The notes: a model not told the origin generated them from the letters alone. Shown: positions 44,787 to 53,883, numbered from the stretch's first letter. The stretch: DNA of 64,000 bases from Anoxybacteroides voinovskiense (GCF_014196205.1 NZ_JACIDE010000003.1:1-64000); one strand, 5' to 3'. Program-made: numbers and translations.

Positions 44787-45926
44787 ATGAAAATTGTCAT
44801 TGCACCGGATTCGTTTAAGGAAAGTTTGTCGGCATTGGAAGTCGCTAACGCCATCGAAAGAGGATTTCGTCGCGTCTTTCCGGAGGCGGAGTATGTAAAA
44901 GTTCCGCTTGCGGACGGTGGAGAAGGAACGGTTCAAGCGCTTGTAGATGCGACAGGAGGAACAATCATCGAAAAGCAAGTTACCGGACCGTTAGGTGAAC
45001 CGGTCTCCGCTTTTTTTGGTTTGCTTGGCGATGGAAAAACGGCGGTGATTGAGATGGCGGCTGCGTCAGGGCTGCATCTTGTCCCGCGGGAAAAGCGGAA
45101 TCCGCTCGTTACGACAACCCGTGGGACAGGTGAACTTATTCAGGCAGCGCTTGATTATGGGGTACAGCATATCATCATCGGACTCGGTGGAAGCGCGACG
45201 AATGACGGTGGTGCAGGGATGGCGCAAGCGCTCGGAGTAAAACTATTAGATGAGAACGGGGAAGAAATTGGATTTGGTGGCGGCAGCCTGTCGCGACTAG
45301 CACAAATTGACATGTCTTTGCTAGATCCACGGCTAAGACACGTCAAGATGGACGTCGCGTGCGACGTAACGAATCCGTTAACAGGGCCAACAGGAGCATC
45401 GTTTGTTTTCGGGCCGCAAAAAGGCGCCACGTTCGAAATGGCGCGACAGCTAGATGACCATTTACAGCACTATGCAGACATCATCGCTAAAACGCTCGGG
45501 AAACAAATCAATGTTCCTGGTGCTGGAGCGGCAGGAGGACTCGGTGCAGGGTTATTAGCATTTTTGCCTGCCGAATTAAAACGAGGAATTGACATCGTGC
45601 TGGAAGCGGTTCAATTCGCGGAAAAGTTAGCGAATGCGTCGCTTGTCGTGACAGGAGAGGGTCGAATTGACAGCCAAACCGTTTATGGGAAAGTGCCAAT
45701 TGGCGTTGCGAAAGCAGCAAAAACGAAAAACATTCCGGTCATTGCATTGGCCGGGTCGCTAGCAGACGACAGCGACGTTGTTCTCGATTATGGAGTAGAC
45801 GCCCTTTATACGATCGTTCCAGGTGTTGTATCGCTTTCGGAAGCGATGGAAAAGGCTGCGGATTACATAGAGCGTACCGCCCGTCACATTGCGGCGTCGC
45901 TTCGGATCGGAATGAACGTAGAGTGA
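44787..45926 (+). CDS. glxK: glycerate kinase
   Basis: 379 residues of the GarK/GlxK family. It phosphorylates D-glycerate with ATP, feeding glycolysis. Conserved blocks: KIVIAPDSFKESLSA at the start, PLADGGEGTVQALV, IIGLGGSATNDGGAGMAQAL and VVTGEGRIDSQT. The ATG at 44787 has AAAGGAGGGAG upstream. It stands alone between two terminators. Confidence 0.96.
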   Translation: MKIVIAPDSFKESLSALEVANAIERGFRRVFPEAEYVKVPLADGGEGTVQALVDATGGTIIEKQVTGPLGEPVSAFFGLLGDGKTAVIEMAAASGLHLVPREKRNPLVTTTRGTGELIQAALDYGVQHIIIGLGGSATNDGGAGMAQALGVKLLDENGEEIGFGGGSLSRLAQIDMSLLDPRLRHVKMDVACDVTNPLTGPTGASFVFGPQKGATFEMARQLDDHLQHYADIIAKTLGKQINVPGAGAAGGLGAGLLAFLPAELKRGIDIVLEAVQFAEKLANASLVVTGEGRIDSQTVYGKVPIGVAKAAKTKNIPVIALAGSLADDSDVVLDYGVDALYTIVPGVVSLSEAMEKAADYIERTARHIAASLRIGMNVE

Positions 45927-45928
45927 GA

Positions 45929-45957
45929 GTGTCCCGAAAGGCACGGGACACCCTTTC
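45929..45957. terminator. terminator between glycerate kinase and Rieske oxidoreductase
   Basis: GTGTCCCG (45929-45936) and CGGGACAC (45944-45951), followed by CCTTTCTT. The genes converge. Confidence 0.85.
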
Positions 45958-46052
45958 TTATAACAACATATACGCGCGAAACACCTTTTAAAAACTATAT
46001 ACTGTATTTTCTTTGAAGAAAGATACTCTTTTTGGTCAGCCCCGCTCCATGC

Positions 46053-47564
46053 TCATTCGATTTTTTGTAACGGTTGCTGTGCTGGACCTTCGATGACGTC
46101 ACCGTGGACAGAGAAACGAGAGCCATGGCATGGACAGTCCCATGTGCGGTCGCCGCTATTCCATTCGACTTCACATCCTAAATGGGTGCATGTCGTATCG
46201 ACGATCGACAACATTCCGTTTTCATCTTTATAGGCACCTGCTCGTTTGCCGTTAACAAGGACAACCGCGCCCTCCCCATTCGCTAAATCGTCTGGCGTCC
46301 GTACGACGACCTCGATTTTTCCTTCTACAAGGTGCTTGGCGACATCTGCATTTTGCACGACGAAATGTTTGACGCTCGGGTCGGCATAAAAGCGCGACGG
46401 CGTATAAAGCTCGCTGTAACGATTGTCCCGCCCTAAAATTAAATCGCTTAACAACAAGCCTGCCACTGTCCCGTTTGTCATCCCCCATTTTCGGTAGCCT
46501 GTCGCGACATAGACGTTTTTTGTGTTGGCTGTCATATGGCCGATGTACGGCACTTTATCAAGCGTTATTAAGTCTTGGGCGGACCAGCGATAAGGAATGG
46601 CAGTGACTGGAAATAACTCGGACGCAAACGACCGCAATGCCCCGTAATGTTCGATTGTCGGTATTCCTTGCCCGGTTTTATGGCTTTCTCCGCCGATAAG
46701 AAGCAGTTCCCCATTAGGCGTGTCCACTGAGCGAATGGATCGTTTCGGCTCATCGGCGCTTAAATACATGCCGCCGGGATATTTTTTATCACTTTGAACG
46801 GCAAGCACATACGAGCGTTCCGCATACATGCGCGAAAAATAAAACCCACCGTCATAAAACGGAAAATGGGAACAGACGACAAGATGGCGACATGTGAGCC
46901 GTTTATGCTGCCTTGTAATGACGGTTAACGTTTCCCCTTGCTCTACATCAGCCGCGGGCGTTTGCTCATATATTTTTCCACCTTTTTGTTGAATGGCTTC
47001 GACAAGCTTTTGTAAATATTTCAATGGATGAAATTGGGCTTGGTGTTTCATGACGAGCGCTGCACGAATAGGTAGCGATAGCGGCATCGTTTCTTGAACT
47101 GCACCAGAAATACCTAGTTTTTCATACGCTTTCCATTCGTTAATTAGGTTATGGAGTGAAGCGTCTGTTGTTGAATAAATGTACGCCTCTTCCTCTTTCC
47201 AATCGCAGTCGATACGTTGTGCCTCAATCGTTGTTTTTATCCATTGCATCGCCTCTGTGCAGGCATCGTAATACATCCTCGCTTTTTCGACGCCAAGATG
47301 ATGAAGCAATTCATCGTAAATCAGATCGTGCTGCGCTGTCACTTTTGCGGTAGTGTGCCCCGTTGTTCCGTTTAATAGACGGTCGGCTTCAATAAGCGCA
47401 ACATCTACCCCAGCATTCGCTAATAAATAGGCGGTTGTAATACCGGAAATACCGCCACCAACGATGACTGTATCGACATGAATATTTTCTGTTAACGGCG
47501 AAAAAGACGGGAGCACAGTGGACGTTCGCCAATACGGTTCGACAAGTTGCGGAAGTGAGTGCAT
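46053..47564 (-). CDS. FAD-dependent oxidoreductase with Rieske domain (YhfW-like)
   Basis: 503 residues. N-terminal DAO-type FAD domain (VIVGGGISGITTAYLLANAG at about residue 33) and a C-terminal Rieske [2Fe-2S] domain with CTHLGC (Cys459, His461) and CPCHGS (Cys477, His480). B. subtilis YhfW has the same architecture; its substrate is unknown. The start has AAGGAGG upstream. No ferredoxin or substrate genes are adjacent. Transcribed alone on the minus strand. Confidence 0.93.
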   Translation of the reverse strand: MHSLPQLVEPYWRTSTVLPSFSPLTENIHVDTVIVGGGISGITTAYLLANAGVDVALIEADRLLNGTTGHTTAKVTAQHDLIYDELLHHLGVEKARMYYDACTEAMQWIKTTIEAQRIDCDWKEEEAYIYSTTDASLHNLINEWKAYEKLGISGAVQETMPLSLPIRAALVMKHQAQFHPLKYLQKLVEAIQQKGGKIYEQTPAADVEQGETLTVITRQHKRLTCRHLVVCSHFPFYDGGFYFSRMYAERSYVLAVQSDKKYPGGMYLSADEPKRSIRSVDTPNGELLLIGGESHKTGQGIPTIEHYGALRSFASELFPVTAIPYRWSAQDLITLDKVPYIGHMTANTKNVYVATGYRKWGMTNGTVAGLLLSDLILGRDNRYSELYTPSRFYADPSVKHFVVQNADVAKHLVEGKIEVVVRTPDDLANGEGAVVLVNGKRAGAYKDENGMLSIVDTTCTHLGCEVEWNSGDRTWDCPCHGSRFSVHGDVIEGPAQQPLQKIE

Positions 47565-47737
47565 TTGCTATTCCTCCTTCTGATTCTATCTACATACATA
47601 AATTTCCTTAAACTAAAAAAATTATCCGTGACTCGTTCATTTTCTTTTTTGCCTCTCGTTCCAAGAAAGGTGATAAAATAAGAAACAGAGAGAAAAGGGA
47701 TTTATTTTCATACTATAGCGTAAGAGGGAGATTGGAA

Positions 47738-49111
47738 GTGAATAATTATACAAATAACTTAGAGCATCATTCCTCTGGATGGAAAGATAACGTCATTTTA
47801 GAACATTACGGGTTGAACGAATTAAATTTTGAATCTGTCAAGCATTATCGGGAAAAATTTGCGGAGGCAAAACCGAATCACCCGTGGAATGGGCTAGAGA
47901 TGAAAGAATTTTTATACAAAATTGGTGCATGGGGGAAATTGAGAAACAGCAGTAAAGAAGGCATTACGATCGCAGGGCTTTTAATGTTCAGCGAAGAACG
48001 AATCATTACAGAGGTGCTGCCGCAATATTTTTTAGAGTATCGTGAAATACAAACAACTTATCAAGGTGGCTGGTCGAAGCGATTTACTTCTCAAGATGGA
48101 ACATGGTCAGGAAACGTATACGATTTTTATTTTAAAGTAATGGATACCATTTCCCCACATGAGCGCTCCATTGCACCAGCGTTGCATGAAGCGGTCATTA
48201 ACGCACTTGTTCATGCCGATTATTTCGGGGAAGGCGGGATTGTTATTGAGAAAGAACGTAACACCTATCGGCTTTCTAATCCGGGATTGCTTCGCATTCC
48301 GGTAGAATCTGCTTGGACAAGTGGAATGAGCCATTTACGCAATCCGAATGTGTTTAAGATGTTTATTTTAATTGGGTTATGCAAAAGAGCGGGATTCGGA
48401 CTTCCATACCTTTCGTCCGTATGGGAAGGACAACGTTGGAAACAGCCGGAGGTCATTCAACAAGCGGATCCAGCACGTACGATATTTGTATTACCGACAG
48501 AACCGAGCGCTGTCATGTTTCCAGAAGAAACGGCAGTGGCATCTGAAACAGAAGAACAACCATTAGTAATACAGCATGGAGAGGTAGAGTTTGTTGACTG
48601 GGGAGAGGATCTAACTGCCGACTTCATAAATAACGCGCCGAACTCCATAAATAAAAATTCAAACTCTTTAAATAACGGGGACTACTCCGTAAATAACTCC
48701 CTTAACTCCGTGGATAACGAGATTTACTCCGTAAATAATAATATCAACTCCGTGAATAACCGCGAAAACTCCGTGAATAACAAACCGGACTACGTAAATA
48801 AGCATTCTAAGTCCGTAAATAATAAAAGCGGTGAGGAGCATATAGAGGTGGAGGATTCGTTATGGCAAATTGCTTCTTTAGCGCGGAAGAAAAGAAGGCT
48901 TTCTCCAGCGATGATGGAGCAAATTATTTTACAGCTTTGTGCGAAACGCCCGCTCATGCTAAAAGAATTGTCCTATTTATTGGATCGGACGGCAGACGGA
49001 TTGCGCAATAACTACTTGTCTAAATTATTAGAGGAAGGAAAAATACGGTTGAAATATCCCGAGCAGCCAAACCACCCACGTCAAGCATATGTGACAATAC
49101 AAGATTCATAA
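47738..49111 (+). CDS. AAA_4/RecG-C-like ATP-binding protein, N-terminally short, with heptad repeats
   Basis: 457 residues. Residues about 140-230 resemble the HATPase_c_4 domain of Schlafen-AlbA_2-type regulators (HEAVINALVHADYFG, then KRAGFGLPYL). The AlbA_2 domain that normally precedes it is missing; only its trailing segment seems present (GITIAGLLMFSEE). Residues 295-364 are ten 7-residue repeats of the form [N/Y]-S-[V/I/L]-N-N-x-x. The last 85 residues form a winged-helix-like region (LMLKELSYLLDRTADGLRNNYL, too long to be chance). GTG start with GAGGGAG seven bases upstream; TTG at 47732 is an alternative. Confidence 0.8.
   Translation: MNNYTNNLEHHSSGWKDNVILEHYGLNELNFESVKHYREKFAEAKPNHPWNGLEMKEFLYKIGAWGKLRNSSKEGITIAGLLMFSEERIITEVLPQYFLEYREIQTTYQGGWSKRFTSQDGTWSGNVYDFYFKVMDTISPHERSIAPALHEAVINALVHADYFGEGGIVIEKERNTYRLSNPGLLRIPVESAWTSGMSHLRNPNVFKMFILIGLCKRAGFGLPYLSSVWEGQRWKQPEVIQQADPARTIFVLPTEPSAVMFPEETAVASETEEQPLVIQHGEVEFVDWGEDLTADFINNAPNSINKNSNSLNNGDYSVNNSLNSVDNEIYSVNNNINSVNNRENSVNNKPDYVNKHSKSVNNKSGEEHIEVEDSLWQIASLARKKRRLSPAMMEQIILQLCAKRPLMLKELSYLLDRTADGLRNNYLSKLLEEGKIRLKYPEQPNHPRQAYVTIQDS
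48620..48829 (+). repeat. ten 21-base in-frame repeats
   Basis: Exactly ten consecutive 21-base units encode DFINNAP, NSINKNS, NSLNNGD, YSVNNSL, NSVDNEI, YSVNNNI, NSVNNRE, NSVNNKP, DYVNKHS and KSVNNKS. The core ACTCCGTAAATAA is the best conserved DNA part, and the last two positions of each unit vary most. The encoded stretch is polar and very rich in Asn. Confidence 0.95.
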
Positions 49112-49188
49112 TTTGTTCAATGTATTGTACGTGATAATAAGGAAAAACATATTACAATAAAGACAAACAGCAGGTAGGAGTGAAGACG

Positions 49189-49416
49189 ATGATTCTTTGT
49201 GAATGGCGGGACTTTTCGACAGACGCAGCTACGTATACGTTAGAAAGCTTTGAAGAAATGATTGGTGATGAGTTTGAGGCGATGATGTTTGAAGAAGGAA
49301 ACGATATTCCTTCTTATATATGGACAGTGAACTATGTTGTCATTATTAAACGAAATACACGTATGTATAACGATATTTCCTTCACGAAAATTCCACGAAA
49401 CCCTGTCTGTGAATGA
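49189..49416 (+). CDS. small hypothetical protein
   Basis: 75 residues, acidic in the middle (ESFEEMIGDEFEAMMFEEG) with a C-terminal beta-rich piece (WTVNYVVIIKRNTRMYND). I do not recognise it. The ATG at 49189 lies seven bases after AGGAG, and a hairpin follows at the stop codon, which support a real gene. It stands alone between the repeat protein and adhE. Confidence 0.65.
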   Translation: MILCEWRDFSTDAATYTLESFEEMIGDEFEAMMFEEGNDIPSYIWTVNYVVIIKRNTRMYNDISFTKIPRNPVCE

Positions 49417-49436
49417 AGGGGGCTTTGGCCCCCTTC
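49415..49436 (+). terminator. GC-rich hairpin after the small gene
   Basis: GAAGGGGGC and GCCCCCTTC with loop TTTG form a perfect stem at the stop codon. It has almost no T tail, so termination may be weak. Confidence 0.6.
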
Positions 49437-49460
49437 TAATGAGAAATTTTGTAAAAAAGT

Positions 49461-49478
49461 TTGTTCAACATTTCACAA
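49461..49478. promoter_or_regulatory. Rex operator-like site 1, adhE
   Basis: TTGTTCAACATTTCACAA fits the 18-base Rex palindrome TTGTGAA-N4-TTCACAA with a perfect right arm and two mismatches in the left arm. Confidence 0.6.
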
Positions 49479-49525
49479 AATTGACATACCTAAGTGCCAG
49501 TACATCGTTTATAATGAAATTGTAC

Positions 49526-49555
49526 TAGATGAGGAAACGCTCATCTAAAATTTTT
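49526..49555 (+). terminator. hairpin in the adhE leader
   Basis: TAGATGAG (49526-49533) pairs with CTCATCTA (49540-49547), then AAA and TTTTTC. It lies between TATAAT at 49510-49515 and the second Rex site; it could be a leader attenuator if that TATAAT is the adhE -10, although no proper -35 is 17 bases upstream. Confidence 0.5.
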
Positions 49556-49563
49556 CTTCTGTT

Positions 49564-49581
49564 TTGTGAAGTGTTTCACAA
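49564..49581. promoter_or_regulatory. Rex operator, adhE (perfect arms)
   Basis: TTGTGAAGTGTTTCACAA has both 7-base arms of the Rex consensus perfect. It ends 20 bases before the adhE start. Rex releases DNA at high NADH, which would switch adhE on when oxygen runs out. Confidence 0.85.
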
Positions 49582-49601
49582 ATAATTAGGAGGGCATCAA
49601 C

Positions 49602-52205
49602 ATGGCGGTGGAAGAAAAAGTATTAGAGAAAAAGATCGAAGTGACGAAAATGATTGACCAGCTTGTCGCAAACGCTCAAAAAGCGCTAGAAAAATTCCGC
49701 AACTACGACCAAGAAACCATCGATAAAATTGTCAAAGAAATGGCGCTCGCTGGACTCGATCAGCACATGCCGTTAGCGAAAATGGCAGTAGAAGAAACAA
49801 AACGTGGTGTATATGAAGACAAAATTATCAAAAATATTTTTGCCACAGAGTATATATACCACAACATTAAATACGATAAAACGGTTGGCATTATTCGCGA
49901 AAATCCGCATGAAGGAATTGTGGAAATTGCCGAACCAGTTGGGGTTATCGCTGGGGTGACACCAGTCACGAACCCAACATCGACGACGATGTTCAAAGCA
50001 TTAATTTCCATTAAAACACGCAACCCGATTATTTTTGCTTTCCACCCATCTGCACAAAAATGTAGCAGCGAAGCAGCAAGAGTGTTGCGTGATGCAGCGG
50101 TTAAAGCAGGGGCGCCAGAACATTGCATTCAATGGATTGAAACTCCTTCATTGGAAGCAACGCAACAATTAATGACGCATCCAGGCGTTTCGCTCATTTT
50201 AGCGACTGGTGGCGCGGGTATGGTAAAATCTGCGTACAGTTCAGGAAAACCAGCGTTAGGGGTAGGGCCTGGTAACGTGCCTTGCTATATTGAAAAAACA
50301 GCGAACATTAAACGTGCGGTAAACGACTTAATTTTATCGAAAACATTTGACAACGGAATGATTTGTGCTTCGGAACAAGCGGTTATTATCGATAAAGAAA
50401 TTTACGATCAAGTGAAAAAAGAAATGATCGACAACCGTTGCTATTTCTTAAATGAAGAAGAAAAGAAAAAAGTAGAAAAATTGGTTATTAACGAAGACAA
50501 ATGTGCTGTCAACCCAGACATCGTCGGCAAACCAGCATACGAAATTGCGAAAATGGCTGGTGTCGACGTACCGAAAGATACAAAAATTTTAGTGGCGGAA
50601 TTAAAAGGGGTCGGACCGCAATATCCGCTTTCTCGTGAGAAATTAAGCCCGGTATTGGCTTGCTATAAAGTAAATAGCACAGAAGAAGGGCTAAAACGTT
50701 GCGAAGAAATGTTAGCGTTCGGCGGATTAGGACACTCAGCAGTCATTCATTCCGATGACCAAGATGTCATTACTCAATTCGGACAACGGATGAAAGCAGG
50801 TCGTATCATTGTGAACGCGCCATCTTCGCAAGGGGCAATTGGTGACATTTATAACGCGTACATTCCGTCCTTAACGCTTGGTTGCGGTACGTTTGGCGGA
50901 AACTCAGTATCGACGAACGTAGGTGCAATCCACCTCATTAATATCAAGAAAATGGCGAAAAGGACGGTCAATATGCAATGGTTTAAAGTACCGCCAAAAA
51001 TTTATTTCGAGAAAAACTCGACACAATACTTGGCGAAAATGCCGAATATCTCGAAAGCATTTATCGTTACTGACCCTGGCATGGTGAAACTTGGCTATGT
51101 CGATAAAGTGCTTTACTATTTGCGGAAACGCCCGGACTATGTCCATTGTGAAATTTTCTCAGAAGTCGAGCCAGATCCATCGCTTACAACGGTCATGAAA
51201 GGCGCCGAAATGATGAGAAGCTTCCAACCAGACGTCATCATCGCGCTTGGTGGCGGTTCGGCAATGGACGCAGCAAAAGCAATGTGGTTGTTCTACGAAC
51301 ATCCAGAAACAGACTTCCACGGATTAAAACAAAAATTTTTAGATATTCGCAAACGTGTTTTCAAATATCCGAAGCTTGGTCATAAAGCACAATTTGTGGC
51401 GATTCCGACAACGTCTGGAACAGGTTCAGAAGTGACATCGTTTGCGGTCATTACCGATAAAGAAAACAATGTAAAATACCCATTGGCAGACTATGAATTA
51501 ACGCCAGACGTTGCGATCATTGACCCACAATTTGTCATGACGTTGCCAAAACATGTCACAGCCGATACAGGAATGGACGTATTAACACATGCGATCGAAG
51601 CATATGTATCGAACATGGCAAACGACTACACAGACGGTTTGGCAATGAAAGCAATTCAGCTTGTATTCGAATACTTGCCAAGAGCATATAAAAATGGCAA
51701 CGATGAATTAGCTCGTGAAAAAATGCATAACGCATCGACAATTGCAGGGATGGCGTTTGCGAATGCGTTCTTAGGCATTAACCATAGTTTAGCGCACAAA
51801 CTTGGTGCGGAATTCCATATTCCACACGGACGCGCGAATACGATTTTAATGCCGCACGTTATTCGCTATAACGCAACGAAGCCGAAAAAGTTTACAGCGT
51901 TCCCGAAATACGAATATTTCATTGCCGATCAACGTTATGCGGAAATCGCAAGAATGCTCGGCTTGCCAGCAAGAACGACGGAAGAAGGCGTCGAAAGCCT
52001 CATCCAAGCAATCATTAAGCTGGCAAAAGAATTGGATATTCCGTTGAGCATTGAAGCATGCGGTGTCAGCAAGCAAGAATTCGAAAGCAAAGTCGACAAA
52101 TTAGCAGAACTTGCTTTTGAAGACCAATGTACAACCGCTAACCCGAAACTCCCGCTTGTCAGTGATTTAGCAGACATCTACCGACAAGCGTTTAAAGGAG
52201 TATAA
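49602..52205 (+). CDS. adhE: bifunctional aldehyde-alcohol dehydrogenase AdhE
   Basis: 867 residues. It reduces acetyl-CoA to acetaldehyde and then to ethanol, reoxidising two NADH. N-terminal CoA-linked aldehyde dehydrogenase with catalytic Cys255 in GMICASEQAV. C-terminal iron-dependent alcohol dehydrogenase with the metal region DVLTHAIEAYVS and HSLAHKLGAEFHIPHGRAN. The ribosome site is AGGAGGG. Two Rex-like sites lie upstream, and an unbroken intrinsic terminator follows. Confidence 0.98.
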   Translation: MAVEEKVLEKKIEVTKMIDQLVANAQKALEKFRNYDQETIDKIVKEMALAGLDQHMPLAKMAVEETKRGVYEDKIIKNIFATEYIYHNIKYDKTVGIIRENPHEGIVEIAEPVGVIAGVTPVTNPTSTTMFKALISIKTRNPIIFAFHPSAQKCSSEAARVLRDAAVKAGAPEHCIQWIETPSLEATQQLMTHPGVSLILATGGAGMVKSAYSSGKPALGVGPGNVPCYIEKTANIKRAVNDLILSKTFDNGMICASEQAVIIDKEIYDQVKKEMIDNRCYFLNEEEKKKVEKLVINEDKCAVNPDIVGKPAYEIAKMAGVDVPKDTKILVAELKGVGPQYPLSREKLSPVLACYKVNSTEEGLKRCEEMLAFGGLGHSAVIHSDDQDVITQFGQRMKAGRIIVNAPSSQGAIGDIYNAYIPSLTLGCGTFGGNSVSTNVGAIHLINIKKMAKRTVNMQWFKVPPKIYFEKNSTQYLAKMPNISKAFIVTDPGMVKLGYVDKVLYYLRKRPDYVHCEIFSEVEPDPSLTTVMKGAEMMRSFQPDVIIALGGGSAMDAAKAMWLFYEHPETDFHGLKQKFLDIRKRVFKYPKLGHKAQFVAIPTTSGTGSEVTSFAVITDKENNVKYPLADYELTPDVAIIDPQFVMTLPKHVTADTGMDVLTHAIEAYVSNMANDYTDGLAMKAIQLVFEYLPRAYKNGNDELAREKMHNASTIAGMAFANAFLGINHSLAHKLGAEFHIPHGRANTILMPHVIRYNATKPKKFTAFPKYEYFIADQRYAEIARMLGLPARTTEEGVESLIQAIIKLAKELDIPLSIEACGVSKQEFESKVDKLAELAFEDQCTTANPKLPLVSDLADIYRQAFKGV

Positions 52206-52231
52206 TCATAGATCCCTAACCTCCCCTCTGG

Positions 52232-52260
52232 AGCTGAGGCAATTGCCTCAGCTTTTATTT
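52232..52260 (+). terminator. intrinsic terminator after adhE
   Basis: AGCTGAGGC AATT GCCTCAGCT is a perfect palindrome followed by TTTATTTT. Confidence 0.9.
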
Positions 52261-52265
52261 TGAAA

Positions 52266-52335
52266 GGTAAGAAAACCTCCTCGGTGGGGCTTGTGCGATC
52301 TTCGCCGATAGGCGGGCGCTTTACGCTTTTCTTAT
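52266..52335 (+). repeat. dispersed repeat, internally deleted copy
   Basis: The stretch 52278-52335 matches 62612-62669 with about three differences, including GGGCTTGTGCGATCTTCGCC. Both copies are also preceded by AGGTAAGAAA, but in this copy the roughly 85 bases between that end and the shared block are missing. The ends TAAGAAA and TTTCTTA are complementary. Confidence 0.85.
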
Positions 52336-52351
52336 TGAAAAATAACATTGA

Positions 52352-52373
52352 CTTACTTATTGTTGAAAGTAAG
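52352..52373. promoter_or_regulatory. inverted repeat upstream of pgmB
   Basis: CTTACTT (52352-52358) and AAGTAAG (52367-52373) are perfect arms around 8 bases, overlapping a TTGACT at 52348-52353. It could be an operator; the regulator is unknown. Confidence 0.45.
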
Positions 52374-52417
52374 CAGGTGCTAGTTTTGGTAGATAGGTAA
52401 AAAATAGGAGGGTCGTA

Positions 52418-53086
52418 ATGATTCAAGCCGTTATTTTTGATTTAGATGGGGTCATTGCCGATACGGTGGAGTTATATTATATTGCGACAAAGCGGGTGGC
52501 AGATGAAATTGGCGTTCCGTTTGACCATCAGCTCAATCAGCAGCTTCAAGGAATGAGTCGACAGGCGATGGTTGAAGCGCTGCTTGGAGAAAAAGCATGT
52601 GAATGGACGAACGAGGAAAAGATGAAGCTTGGGGAACGTCGAGGGATGTATTATCGGGAATTAATTGAGCAATTAACCCCGCAACATATATTGCCGGGAA
52701 TGTATTCGCTTTTGCAACAGATTCGCAACGACGGTGTGCCAATCGCATTGGCATCGTCTAGTTCTAATGCATTCACCGTCTTAGAGCGCCTCGAAATTCG
52801 CTCGTTTTTTGATGTTATTGTAGACGTGAAAACGATTGCGCAATTGAAGCCCCATCCGGAGATTTTTTTAGCTGCAGCAAGCGAGCTAGGTGTCAATCCA
52901 CGTGATTGTGTGGCTATTGAAGATGGAGAGGCAGGCATTCAAGCGATTAAGCAAGCGGGCATGTTCTCGGTCGGAATTGGAAAGCATTTAGCTCCGCTGT
53001 CACCAGATTGGCTTGTCGAACGAACAGAGCAAGTGACGTGGGAACAATTGAAGCGCGTGTTTAAACGAACTACCCCTCTTACGTAA
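52418..53086 (+). CDS. pgmB: beta-phosphoglucomutase-like HAD hydrolase
   Basis: 222 residues. HAD family with nucleophile Asp8 and acid/base Asp10 in [14 protein letters not shown] in motif II, Lys in QLKPHPEIF and acidic motif IV in IEDGEAG. Closest to PgmB, which interconverts beta-glucose 1- and 6-phosphate, but no maltose or trehalose phosphorylase is nearby, so substrate is open. The ribosome site is AGGAGGG. Its last codons overlap the end of pflA on the other strand. Confidence 0.85.
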   Translation: MIQAVIFDLDGVIADTVELYYIATKRVADEIGVPFDHQLNQQLQGMSRQAMVEALLGEKACEWTNEEKMKLGERRGMYYRELIEQLTPQHILPGMYSLLQQIRNDGVPIALASSSSNAFTVLERLEIRSFFDVIVDVKTIAQLKPHPEIFLAAASELGVNPRDCVAIEDGEAGIQAIKQAGMFSVGIGKHLAPLSPDWLVERTEQVTWEQLKRVFKRTTPLT

Positions 53087-53092
53087 GAGGGG
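53073..53092. terminator. 20-base palindrome shared by the ends of pgmB and pflA
   Basis: CCCCTCTTACGTAAGAGGGG is a perfect palindrome. On each strand it encodes Pro-Leu-Thr and a TAA stop: pgmB ends TTPLT and pflA ends AAPLT, with the two stop codons interleaved. There is no T tail on either side. Confidence 0.9.
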
Positions 53093-53819
53093 CAGCTTCG
53101 TGCAAAATGTTGTACGCCATTTGAACCGTTTCTTCTGAAGGTGGTTCAATGCCCTCGAGCGGATATGCAAGCCCGAGTTCTTTCCATTTATATACTCCTA
53201 ATTTATGATAAGGGAGAATTTCAATTTTCTCTACATTGTTCAACGTCCGAATAAACGCGGCAAGCCGGCGCAAATCGTCTGGGTCGTCGGTAATCGTCGG
53301 AACGAGCACGTGACGAATCCAAACCGGTATTCGCTTTTCGGATAAGAGCTTGGCAAACTGTAAAATATGGGTGTTCGTTTTCCCAGTTAGTTTACGATGT
53401 TTTTTTTCATCGATATGTTTTAAATCGAGCAAAATTAAATCCGTATATTGAAGCAATTCGTCTAATTTCCGTTGAAATGATGCTTCCGTTGTGTAGCAGC
53501 CACCAGACGAATCAATCGTCGTATGAATGCCAAGCTTTTTGCATTCTTTAAATAGTTCGATTAAAAAATCGATCTGTAAAAGTGGCTCGCCGCCGCTGAC
53601 GGTAATTCCGCCACCGGAGGCAGTAATAAATGGGAGATACGTCTGTAAGTCAGCGATAATTTCCTCGACGGTCATTTCTTTTCCTTTGCCAATTTCCCAC
53701 GTATCGGCGTTATGGCAATATTGGCAGCGCAGCAAACACCCTTGCATAAAAACGACGTAGCGAAGGCCAGGACCGTCTACCGTGCCGCATGATTCAATCG
53801 AATGAACAAATCCTTTCAT
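53079..53819 (-). CDS. pflA: pyruvate formate-lyase activating enzyme
   Basis: 246 residues. Radical-SAM enzyme that installs the glycyl radical on PflB. The cluster motif is [10 protein letters not shown] (CxxxCxxC), followed by the GGE motif in VSGGEPLLQ. The ATG at 53819 lies nine bases after GGAGAA; six more in-frame codons exist upstream. It is downstream of pflB, with a hairpin in the 64-base gap that may lower its expression. Confidence 0.97.
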   Translation of the reverse strand: MKGFVHSIESCGTVDGPGLRYVVFMQGCLLRCQYCHNADTWEIGKGKEMTVEEIIADLQTYLPFITASGGGITVSGGEPLLQIDFLIELFKECKKLGIHTTIDSSGGCYTTEASFQRKLDELLQYTDLILLDLKHIDEKKHRKLTGKTNTHILQFAKLLSEKRIPVWIRHVLVPTITDDPDDLRRLAAFIRTLNNVEKIEILPYHKLGVYKWKELGLAYPLEGIEPPSEETVQMAYNILHEAAPLT

Positions 53820-53847
53820 GGAAATTTCTCCTTCCAAATAGAAATGA

Positions 53848-53877
53848 CCCCCTCACGAACAGCGAGGCGTGAGGGGG
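53848..53877 (-). terminator. hairpin between pflB and pflA
   Basis: CCCCCTCACG and CGTGAGGGGG form a perfect 10-base stem. No T run follows on the minus strand, so readthrough or processing to a stable pflB 3' end is more likely than full termination. Confidence 0.6.
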
Positions 53878-53883
53878 AGTTTA

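Noticed and set aside
48620-48829. 21-base repeats read as a CRISPR-like array
   Set aside because: The units are contiguous, in frame and without unique spacers; they encode a heptapeptide repeat.
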